Assembly: GCA_043783155.1 (NCBI GenBank)
Contig: JAYVZS010000054.1
Coordinates: 62,001 to 126,000 of the forward strand
Source of the DNA: JAPLDA01 sp043783155
GTDB taxonomy: Bacteria; Bacteroidota; Bacteroidia; AKYH767-A; 2013-40CM-41-45
Length of the DNA: 64,000 bases
Reading direction: 5' to 3'
The notes beneath the pieces are model-generated. The model made no database searches, was not told where the DNA came from, and saw nothing but the letters and a program-made list of their open reading frames with translations. Shown piece after piece: positions 7,705 to 16,300 of this stretch. Made by a program: the position numbers and the translations under genes. Every line of letters begins with the position of its first letter. The first letter of the stretch is position 1.

Positions 7705-9470
7705 TATTTTTTTTCGAAAACAAATGTTGCAAAAGTATACGTATATCTGTTTAAGAATGTAAAATCATATTCGTTACAGTCATAATCAGGTTCGTCAATA
7801 AGGTAACAATCGGGGATCGCGTTCATTAATCTTTCTTTTAAATCGTGTTTTGTATAAAAACGAAAATCAACTCCCGGTATATCAAAGCCTGGTTTATAAT
7901 CATTGTGAAAATCGCACGTAAGAATTGCAATTCCTCCGGGTTTTAATAAAAATGAAATGTCTTTTACGAAACCCTCATCGTCTTTCACATGTTCGATTAC
8001 CGAAGTGCTGATGATGATGTCATAACTACCGGGTTTAACCGATGGTTTGGAAGTATAAGTACGGATGTCATAATTAATTTCAGGATCAATTTCATCAATA
8101 TTAAAACCGGATTTCTTCAACGCTAAACTGGCTGTATCTTCGAAAGCTCCTACAGTCAGTATTTTTAATCCTTTTTTTGCGGAGCCGGCAAACCGATATG
8201 CAGTATCAAATACAAATCCCTGCTGTACATTTGCTTCCGGGATTTTATTTTTTATCAGTTCAGGCGATAATGTTGAAATGAACTCTATGGATGATTTGTA
8301 TAATTCACGTGCGGTGTTGTCGAGCAACCTGTTTAATTTGTTTTGCCCTAATTCAACCGGGGTATAATTCAAATCAGAGAAACCATGGAAAATGATGTTG
8401 TCTTCTTTTTTTACCCAGGGCGATTTTATCGGAGAGGATAAAGTGTTTCGTTTGATTTTATTTTTAACGGATTGTTTTATTTTATTCAGAAAATTTATTC
8501 TCCCTTTATTTAGTGCAGCATCTATAATTCTGTTATAGTCCCAAATAAGATTCGCTTCATTCCATTCTTCCTGTTTTTTCTTCAGATGTTCTGCTCCGTT
8601 ATTGATAATTTCTTTTAACGTGGTGTCTTCAATGCAAATGGTTGGATATAAATCGAAGAGGTGCCTGAACATCATACTTTTATTTACTGCAATGGGTTTG
8701 TTCACAGCCAATGCCCAGTCAGGAGAACTTGCGATTCCCCGGTGCTTCTGGTATTCGTAAGAGAAAACATTCAAATCATTTTTTGCTAAAAAATCTAATA
8801 ATTCGGGTATGCCAAAATGAGTATGGGTGATATTTAATTTAATTTTTTCTTTGCGAATAATGCTTTTTAAAGTCAGCGTTAATTCACGCGCATGGTCACC
8901 GTTCTCATCACCAAATTTAGCAAAGGAGATATTCATATTAATCATGGCTTCATCAAATTCGTTTTGAACCTGTTCAACAATTTTAGTGAATTGTTTTGCC
9001 CCGACTGCAAAGCCAAAACTGCCAATAGTTGGCACCGGATTTATCACTTCATTTTTCTTTTGGTAAAACGGGACCAATCGGCCTGTTTTATAAACCAACG
9101 GATTTTTTAAAAGTAGTGTTGGATCGGCGCACACGTGGTAGTCAAAAATTTTGTTGTCTGCTACATCAGCGAATTCCTGGTACACCTCGTGAATAGTTCC
9201 AATTTGAATGGCTTTGAATCCGGCGGTTGGATATACCACGCGATTAATAACCGGTTTGCTGATCCAAGGCATCGTCAAAGGGTGGTAATTATAAATAACC
9301 ACATCCGGCCTAAAATCGGAATACACTTTCCTGAATTCTTTCAGACTGTCGCACTCGAAATACCGGATGTCAAATTTTTCAGATTTAACAATGGCGTTTC
9401 CGATTGCAAGCCCGAATTCATATACGCCGCATTTTTGATTTTTATGATTTATGTAAAGTGCCTTTTGCAT
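7704..9470 (-). CDS. fused glycosyltransferase-like / SAM methyltransferase protein
   Basis: A 588-aa protein with two parts. Residues 1 to about 350 begin MQKALYINHKNQKCGVYEFG and resemble a GT-B glycosyltransferase, with a C-terminal lobe reading IASSPDWALAVNKPIAVNKS. After a basic linker (KIKQSVKNKIKRN) the C-terminal 170 residues are a class I methyltransferase: ILTVGAFED as a degenerate motif I, then DIIISTSVIEHV and LLKPGGIAILT. It abuts the C-methyltransferase gene directly (its ATG follows that gene's TAA). Fusion implies that the sugar is transferred and methylated by one polypeptide. The glycosyltransferase assignment of the first half is the weaker one. Confidence 0.68.
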   Translation of the reverse strand: MQKALYINHKNQKCGVYEFGLAIGNAIVKSEKFDIRYFECDSLKEFRKVYSDFRPDVVIYNYHPLTMPWISKPVINRVVYPTAGFKAIQIGTIHEVYQEFADVADNKIFDYHVCADPTLLLKNPLVYKTGRLVPFYQKKNEVINPVPTIGSFGFAVGAKQFTKIVEQVQNEFDEAMINMNISFAKFGDENGDHARELTLTLKSIIRKEKIKLNITHTHFGIPELLDFLAKNDLNVFSYEYQKHRGIASSPDWALAVNKPIAVNKSMMFRHLFDLYPTICIEDTTLKEIINNGAEHLKKKQEEWNEANLIWDYNRIIDAALNKGRINFLNKIKQSVKNKIKRNTLSSPIKSPWVKKEDNIIFHGFSDLNYTPVELGQNKLNRLLDNTARELYKSSIEFISTLSPELIKNKIPEANVQQGFVFDTAYRFAGSAKKGLKILTVGAFEDTASLALKKSGFNIDEIDPEINYDIRTYTSKPSVKPGSYDIIISTSVIEHVKDDEGFVKDISFLLKPGGIAILTCDFHNDYKPGFDIPGVDFRFYTKHDLKERLMNAIPDCYLIDEPDYDCNEYDFTFLNRYTYTFATFVFEKK

Positions 9471-10700
9471 TTAAACGATTTCTATTTCAGGAAGAGGGAA
9501 AATAAATTTACCTCCCTGGTCTATGTATTCCCTTTCACGCTCCAATATTGAATTTTTAAAATGCCAGGGCAATACTAAAAAGTAATCCGGTTTTTTTTCT
9601 CTCGCCTCCTTTTCTGATATGATGGGAATATTATTTCCGGGAGTAAAGCAACCGAATTTTTGTTCATTCACTTCGGCAATAAAAGGAATATGTTTTGTTG
9701 TCAGGTTACAAAATTGCAGAAGCACATTCCCTTTTGTAGAGGCGCCATAGCCGAATATCGTTTTTCCGCTTCCGGTAATCGCTTCAATTAACTCCACTAA
9801 ATTTTTTCTGTGTTTGAATACCCGTTCTTCAAAATCGCGGTAGGGTTTAGGTGTGTCGAGACCCATGTCATCCTCCTGCCTGAGCATCCAGTTGATGATG
9901 GCCGTATTAGACGGGTAAGAAGCATTTTTTTTACATGCTGTAACCGCGAAACTCCCACCGTTTATGGAATTCATCTGCACGTCCATGACGCGCATTCCGC
10001 ATGTCTCCAGCAAATTTTTCACAACCCTGAAAGAATAAAATTCCAAATGTTCATGACAAATGGTATCGTATGAATTGGTACGGAGCATCGAAGGCATATA
10101 GCTCTGTTCGAAATGCCAGATACCATCATCCGCTAAGATAGATTCAATGTCTTTCACAAAGCTCATCGGGTTTTCCAGGTCGTAAAACATGGCGATGGAG
10201 GTAATGATTTTAGCTTTTGCCTTCGGAAACTCTGATTTAAAAGCATCGGCAGAAAAAAAAGATGGGATCAGAGAAATGTCGCTCGTATAATATTCTTTGA
10301 ACTTTAGTCCGGTGGGATCAATTCCAATTTTTCGATGTGTACCCCGGTATGCCTTTAATAAAGTAGCGTCGTTGCTGCCGATGTCAAGCACCAGATCATT
10401 TTCACTCAGGGTGATCATCCGCTCCAACGCGTGAATCTTATTGGTAAGATGCCGCACCATAGATGAGTTGAGGCCGGAGCGGTACCCGTAATTATCACCG
10501 TACATTTCTTCCGAACTGTATGATTGTTTCATCTGTAACAAGCCGCTGTCAGGGCACCAGACGAGGTCGAGAGGTCCTTTGGATACCTGCTCGGTCGTCG
10601 TTTTTGGAAAAACTCCGGTCAGGTATTGCTCGCCAAGTGAAAGCACGTTTATTAAATTACTGCTTCCGCTGATTCTGCACTTTTTTATTTCTTTAAACAT
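9471..10700 (-). CDS. sugar C-methyltransferase (TylC3/Methyltransf_13-14 type)
   Basis: Three-domain sugar C-methyltransferase of 409 aa. The N-terminal domain normally binds zinc through two CxxC motifs; here they read C8-R-I-S11 and C49-P-D-S52, so each has lost its second Cys. The central SAM domain has VLDIGSNDATLL (104-115) and the family HEHLEFYS motif. The C-terminal domain has GYGASTKGN, as in the C-methyltransferase C-terminal family. Known relatives methylate C3 of NDP-4-keto-6-deoxyhexoses, so a branched-chain deoxysugar is likely in this glycan. It starts a tight run of genes downstream of wzt. Confidence 0.85.
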   Translation of the reverse strand: MFKEIKKCRISGSSNLINVLSLGEQYLTGVFPKTTTEQVSKGPLDLVWCPDSGLLQMKQSYSSEEMYGDNYGYRSGLNSSMVRHLTNKIHALERMITLSENDLVLDIGSNDATLLKAYRGTHRKIGIDPTGLKFKEYYTSDISLIPSFFSADAFKSEFPKAKAKIITSIAMFYDLENPMSFVKDIESILADDGIWHFEQSYMPSMLRTNSYDTICHEHLEFYSFRVVKNLLETCGMRVMDVQMNSINGGSFAVTACKKNASYPSNTAIINWMLRQEDDMGLDTPKPYRDFEERVFKHRKNLVELIEAITGSGKTIFGYGASTKGNVLLQFCNLTTKHIPFIAEVNEQKFGCFTPGNNIPIISEKEAREKKPDYFLVLPWHFKNSILEREREYIDQGGKFIFPLPEIEIV

Positions 10701-10807
10701 GTATCTTCTCTTTTGCGTTATGAGATATGTCAGGATGATTTTTTTTTTTCGATGACGTTGATATCAATTTCATCAATCCGATGGCGGGTACTTCTGAAGG
10801 TCACCGG

Positions 10808-12022
10808 CTAATTCCTGTTAATTAAATTCCATTTATCTTTCAATATGATGCAACCAAAATCCAATCCTTCAACAAACGAGAAATCAGTTCCGTCGTCATA
10901 TACTTTGATGGGGCAAATATCTTCATGCCATACATAGGTGATCGAACCGGTTCGTGTATTGAGTGCGACAAGAAAAGAATATTCCGCCGGTGCAATAAGA
11001 CCTCCTTCAATGATAAAGTCAACAACGATTTCATGATTGCCTTCATCATAGAATTCTTTTAACGATTTATTGACTGTAAATACTTTTCTTTTGTCCCTGG
11101 TGAGTAATTGCAGGCCGATGTTTTGAACCGGGTCGAATTTTTTCACGCCAATTACAATTCTTAAATGAATATCGCCCGAGTGAGAAAAATTGTTTACCGG
11201 TTCACCCCCGTCATTACAGGTAAATATTTTTTTTATATAGATATCCGTGTTTTTTGAATTGCCGGAAATAAATTCATTCTGACTTTGATTATGATATTTT
11301 TCTACAACAATTTTTGACAGATCATTCATCCTGACTTCTCCTTCATGTAAAAGAATACATCTTTTGCAGAGCTGGAGAATGGTACCCAAATTATGACTTA
11401 CAAACAAGACGGTCCTGCCGCTTTTGCTAACCTCATCCATTTTCCCAAGACATTTTTTTTGAAATTCGGCATCACCGACAGCGAGGACTTCATCAATAAT
11501 CAGGATCTCGGGTTCCAAAAAAGCGGCTACTGCAAAAGCAAGACGAAGCTGCATGCCACTGGAATAATGTTTCAGAGGTGTATCAAGAAATTTTTCAACT
11601 CCGGAAAAGTCAACGATCTCATCGAACTTTCTTTCAATTTCTTTTTTTTTCATTCCCAGGATAGAACCATTCAGAAAAATATTCTCCCTGCCGCTGAGTT
11701 CCGCATGAAACCCGGTGCCAACTTCCAGCAGACTTGCAATCCGGCCTCTTAAAATAATTTTTCCTTCGCTGGGAGGGGTGATGCGTGAAAGTATTTTTAA
11801 TAATGTTGATTTGCCGGCTCCGTTTTTCCCGATAATACCAATGGATTCTCCCCGTTCAACCTTGAAACTTACGTCTCTTAAAGCCCAGAAATCTTCGTCG
11901 TCCCGTTTCGATTTATTTTGAAAAACCGATATAAGCCGGTCCCGGAAGCTCAGGTATGACTGATGCTCGTGATGAATTCTGAATTTCTTAGAAAGGTTGT
12001 TGACTTCAAGAATAGGTTTCAT
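10808..12022 (-). CDS. wzt: polysaccharide ABC exporter ATPase with C-terminal Wzt domain
   Basis: ATP-binding subunit of an O-antigen/teichoic-type ABC exporter. Walker A GKNGAGKS is at 65-72, the signature SSGMQ at 154-158 and Walker B ILIID at 173-177, followed by the catalytic E178. About 150 residues beyond the nucleotide-binding domain (roughly 250-404) form the beta-rich Wzt C-terminal domain, which in characterised systems recognises the modified non-reducing end of the glycan. It lies 3 bp after the permease gene wzm. The nearby methyltransferases are candidates for making that terminal mark. Confidence 0.92.
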   Translation of the reverse strand: MKPILEVNNLSKKFRIHHEHQSYLSFRDRLISVFQNKSKRDDEDFWALRDVSFKVERGESIGIIGKNGAGKSTLLKILSRITPPSEGKIILRGRIASLLEVGTGFHAELSGRENIFLNGSILGMKKKEIERKFDEIVDFSGVEKFLDTPLKHYSSGMQLRLAFAVAAFLEPEILIIDEVLAVGDAEFQKKCLGKMDEVSKSGRTVLFVSHNLGTILQLCKRCILLHEGEVRMNDLSKIVVEKYHNQSQNEFISGNSKNTDIYIKKIFTCNDGGEPVNNFSHSGDIHLRIVIGVKKFDPVQNIGLQLLTRDKRKVFTVNKSLKEFYDEGNHEIVVDFIIEGGLIAPAEYSFLVALNTRTGSITYVWHEDICPIKVYDDGTDFSFVEGLDFGCIILKDKWNLINRN

Positions 12023-12025
12023 TGT

Positions 12026-12847
12026 TTATGCAAGATCGGCAAAATAATATTCTGTTCTTCTGAAATAAACCAGGCCAACAATGAATAGCAAAACAGAACT
12101 GATGCAACTGGCGACCAGTAAGTTCACGTTTATCTCGTTCCCCGTTACTGAAGAGCGCACAAGGTCGATTGCACCGGCCATCGGATTGAAGGAAAGTATT
12201 TCTTTCATCCATTCGTATGGCAGAATGTTGACCGGATAAATAACGGGTGTGATGAAAAAAAGTAACTGGATAAAAAACGGAACCACATATTTAAAGTCAC
12301 GGTACTTGACGTTTAATGCCGCGATAAAAGATCCTAACCCAAAGGTGGTAAGCACAGTGATTAAAAGCGCTAACGGCATATAGAATGCAAAACTCCAGCT
12401 CACTGAATAGTGGTAGTAGAGGAGGAGACCAAAATAAATGACAAGGACAATAATAAAATCAAAAAGCGGAACCAGGATCGCTGAAATGGGAATGATTAAA
12501 CGCGGGAAATAGATTTTCTTAATGATGTTGGCATTGCTCACCATGCTATTGGCCGCACTTGATAAGCCCGATGAAAAAACATTCCACAACATCAGTCCTG
12601 AATACACAAAGATCGGGTAGGGGATATTATTGACACTGTTTTTTATGCCAAGTGCCTGTCCGAAAAAAACAGTGAAGACGATCATCATTGTAATTGGCTG
12701 AAGCACAGCCCATGCAACACCAAAAACTGTTTGTTTGTACTTGATTTTTATATCACGCCAGGTGAAAAAATAAAAGAGCTCGCGGTACTCCCATAACTCG
12801 GAAAGATTGAGGTTGAATTTTCCGGAGGGCTTAATTTCATATTCCAT
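12026..12847 (-). CDS. wzm: polysaccharide ABC exporter permease
   Basis: ABC-2 type inner-membrane permease of 273 aa with six hydrophobic segments. The N-terminal cytoplasmic part has FTWRDIKIKYKQTVFG, the hallmark of the Wzm/TagG family, and VIYPV occurs before the last helices. With Wzt it would move undecaprenyl-linked glycan across the inner membrane. A TAnnTTTG box lies 34 bp upstream of its start, flanked by two palindromes, so it probably heads the operon that runs to the left end of the window. Confidence 0.92.
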   Translation of the reverse strand: MEYEIKPSGKFNLNLSELWEYRELFYFFTWRDIKIKYKQTVFGVAWAVLQPITMMIVFTVFFGQALGIKNSVNNIPYPIFVYSGLMLWNVFSSGLSSAANSMVSNANIIKKIYFPRLIIPISAILVPLFDFIIVLVIYFGLLLYYHYSVSWSFAFYMPLALLITVLTTFGLGSFIAALNVKYRDFKYVVPFFIQLLFFITPVIYPVNILPYEWMKEILSFNPMAGAIDLVRSSVTGNEINVNLLVASCISSVLLFIVGLVYFRRTEYYFADLA

Positions 12848-12849
12848 AC

Positions 12850-12919
12850 TTGATCAATTCACCAATTGAAAATTGTGTAACAAAAATACGAATAAATAGC
12901 TGTTTATTGAATTGATCAA
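12850..12919 (-). promoter_or_regulatory. candidate promoter with flanking palindromes (wzm operon)
   Basis: On the minus strand TATTTTTG (plus-strand CAAAAATA, 12881-12888) fits the Bacteroidota -7 box TAnnTTTG, 34 bp before the wzm ATG. The palindrome TTGATCAA occurs on both sides, at 12850-12857 and 12912-12919, 62 bp apart centre to centre, within a perfect 11-bp inverted repeat (TGATCAATTCA and its complement). No good -33 TTTG is placed. The arrangement looks like a paired operator; this is inference. Confidence 0.38.
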
Positions 12920-13290
12920 TGAAATATATTTAGAACTGTTTATGAAATTAATCAGAAGTTTTAATGAATATTTTCCATTCATCAAAACATATTATTGGAC
13001 CTGAAAATTGGTTTTACCCCGCGATTGAGAAAGCAGTTATCACCGGGATTTTTCCCGATTTAGAGACGCAGTTCCAATTCGTTCATGATTAAGGTGAGAA
13101 CACATTGTGTTGCCGGCTTATATCAAAAGGAATTGCGCAACCGGAAGCATAAAATTTAGATGGTGACGAGTGTTCTAAGTAGTCATACCTTTTTTGATTA
13201 CTAATTTATAAACCTGGCGGTATGTGATTGAAAGATTTTGTTTTTCAAACGTAAGCATATTGTCAATCGTCGTTTCTCTTTTTCTTTCAT

Positions 13291-13322
13291 AAAAAAACGG
13301 CTTCAGAAATTTCCGAAGCCGT
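13291..13322 (-). terminator. intrinsic terminator of the surface-protein operon
   Basis: On the minus strand an 8-bp perfect stem (ACGGCTTC, 13315-13322, with GAAGCCGT, 13297-13304) encloses a 10-base loop that can pair further (GAAA with TTTC) and is followed by seven T residues. It lies 22 bp past the stop of the 1664-aa gene. Confidence 0.85.
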
Positions 13323-13344
13323 CTGAAGCAGAAGTAAATCGCTT

Positions 13345-16300
13345 TTATTTTTTATTTTCCATTTTTATAATTGTTCTCATTATTTTGGTTTCTCTGAACA
13401 GATAACGAACTGCATACGTGCCGTTGGCAAGATCACTTAAATCGGCTTCGACCTGGTTCAGTCCTTCTTTGCCTTCACCTTCGAAGAGCATAATACTTTT
13501 TCCATTCATGTCAATAAGTTCAATGCTGATCTGGTCTTTGTAAGGTAGGATAAGCTGAAGCGTAAGAAGGTCATTGAATGGATTCGGATACGGATTGATG
13601 ACAGAAAATTCCTTCGTCAGACTTTTACAGAGGAAGTCATTGGCAGGCACATCATCGGTTGTTCCGTTCGGTTCAACTGCCCGAACACAATAGTATTTCG
13701 CCTGTCCGGAACCCAAATCGAGTGTACTGAAAAGTGTGAGTTCGCCGGCAAATCCATTCGGCAGTGTTTGCACATACGTTTCCCGGATAGCAGTTCCGTT
13801 TTCCAGCTGGGCTTCTATTTTGAAGTCGTTGATAGACCGTGTTCCGAGGTTAGCGATGTCAACTTTAATCTTAAGGTGATTGGCAACAACAATTGATGAT
13901 ACAGCCGTGATAGCAAGATCAAGAATCGGTTTAATGATATAAATACTTTTTTCAACGGTGTCCCTGCAACCATACTGACTCATAGCGATGAGTTGTATCG
14001 TATACAAGTTCGTATCGTTATAAAGATGTTGAGGGTTATTCTGCGTACTGATCGCAGAACCATCCCCGAAGTTCCATTCATAATTGCTTCCTCCTAAAGA
14101 CAGGTTGGTGAAGGTCACATTCAACGGAGGACTTCCATATTGAGGATTGAAACTGAAGCTGGCAACAGGTAACGGGTATACATGAATGTTTCGTATCAAT
14201 GTTTTTGAACAACCGATATTGGATGTCACCGTTAATTTAATGCTGTAATTTCCCGTATCTGGAAAAGAGAAATAAGGATTCTGCAAAGTAGACGAATCGA
14301 GACCGGCAAAATTCCATTTCCATGCTACAATGGTTCCGGATGAAACATAGCTGCTGTCAAGGAATTGATAGGTAGTGCCGATACAGGCAGGTGAATGAAC
14401 AAAAGCAGCGACAGGTATCGGGCTTACCGTTACCGATTTTGTTACAGTAGTAAGGCAGCCCGTCGTAGACTGCACCGATAAGGTAACAGTATAGGTTCCG
14501 ACCAATCCATACAAATGAGCAGGGTTCGGCAAAGGATTACCACCTGGTCCGTCTCCGAAATTCCAGGAGTAGATTGAGTCGGACCCTGATGGAAATGACA
14601 GATCTGTAAATTGCATATAACTTAAGTAGCAGGTTGGTGAGTATTGGAAATCGGCATGAGATCCTCGCTGAACAGTAAGCACTTTGAATGCGGTATCTTT
14701 GCAACCGAAATCTGAAGTCGTAATCAAACGAACAACAAAATTCCCTGTTGTGTCATACAAATGAGTTGGATTTAGCAATGAAGAACTGTTGTTTATTGCA
14801 CCTGCATTGGGGTTTCCGAAATTCCAGTCATACGAATTTATCACAGAAGGACTGTCGATGACAGAGGTGTTGTTAAATTGAATAGCACTCACCGTACACG
14901 GAGCTGTATTTACAAAAGATGAGGATGGTAAAGGATGAACGGTAACCGAAATAGAATCGGAATTCGGACATCCGATGTTTGAAGTAACCGTAAGTGTCAC
15001 ACGATGGTTTCCGGAAGGCAAGAGTATGTGAGAAGGGTTCTGAAGTGTGTCAGTAGTCCCGTCACCAAAATTCCATAACCATGATTGAATACTATTTCCA
15101 GGGGTGGGATCGTAGGAAGAATCCGAAAAATTTGTTGCGAATCCCTGGCAAACAGATGTTGCAGTAAAATTTACAAAAGGAGGAATCCCTATTATCGTCG
15201 CGTAAACCGAATCAGATTTACCGCAACCATTTATATCCTGAACAAACAGAGAATAATTACCCGTCGTTAAGATTGGAATTTTAGCTGTTGTGTTACTGTT
15301 TGACCAGAGATAAGTTGTTGCCTGAGACGCACCTTGTGTTAACCCAATGGTATTTCCTACGCAAAGAAAAGCGGAGTCGTTTCCTAATGATGCAATTACC
15401 GGAAAGCTATCCACTAAAAGACGAACCGTGTCAGAATGAAATATACAGCCGGTTGCATTTTCTGTTATCCTCACAAAGTATTGTCCTGCCAGGGTAATAT
15501 CTAAATTGGAATTAGTTGAATTATCATTCCATAAGAAGGTGTAATTGCCAGTACTCAGATTTGTATTCCAGTGCAACGTGTCGCCAAGACAAAGTGAATT
15601 GTTTATAGCGGGTTCATTACCGGGATACGTGACCTGGATGGTGTCTGAAGAAATGAATCCGAAAACATCTGTTACCTGAACCCAGTATTTTCCGGGATTG
15701 GTAATAAGCAGAGTCTGATTCGTATCAATGACTGCCGGATTATTCCCGATATGCCATCGGTAAGAAGTAAATCGAGGAGACGCGTCCACCAAGGTGTCGC
15801 ATAAAGTAATCATGGCAATATCGGAACCCAGGTTCACAGGAGGAGCGTATTTGTATCGAAGATATAGTTCTACTTGCCTGCGTTCAGAAGAAGAAAGCAG
15901 TGAATCAAAGATGATCACCTCGGCTACATCTCCTTTCCATTGGCGTGCAGTCTGCAAGCGATCTCTTCCAATCTGCAGATTGTTTTGAATGCTGGCAGAA
16001 CTGGCTCTTCCATCAATCAGTTTGTATGAATAGAGAGGTGAAAGATCTACTGACGGAATGGTATTCACGAAAATATTATTTCCAAATTCTCCGGAAGGGT
16101 AAAAAGTATTGCTTCCACCTGTTGCAATTAATAAAATATCCTGGTTCACCGGATCCTGACCAGTGAGCAAACCACAATATTCTGGAAAAACAGAAGCGAG
16201 GGAATCGCCCCAGTTAGCGATTATAAATAATTCTCCGACTGACACTGTTGAATCAATGAATAAAATATCATTTATGCCGTCGAATCGTATCGCTTTTGCA

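Larger units (their letters stand above)
12848..13344. other. 497-bp intergenic region between two polysaccharide units
   Basis: AT-rich non-coding DNA between the terminator of the 1664-aa protein gene and the start of wzm. It holds the candidate wzm promoter and palindromes at 12850-12919 and the terminator at 13291-13322. The middle (about 12950-13280) shows no open frame of note and no recognised RNA. The long spacer suggests that the two halves of the locus are transcribed separately. Confidence 0.6.

Noticed and set aside
7704..9470. Frameshift or merged genes instead of a true fusion
   Set aside because: The frame is continuous through a basic linker with no internal start preceded by a stop, and both ends abut neighbouring genes as in a compact operon.
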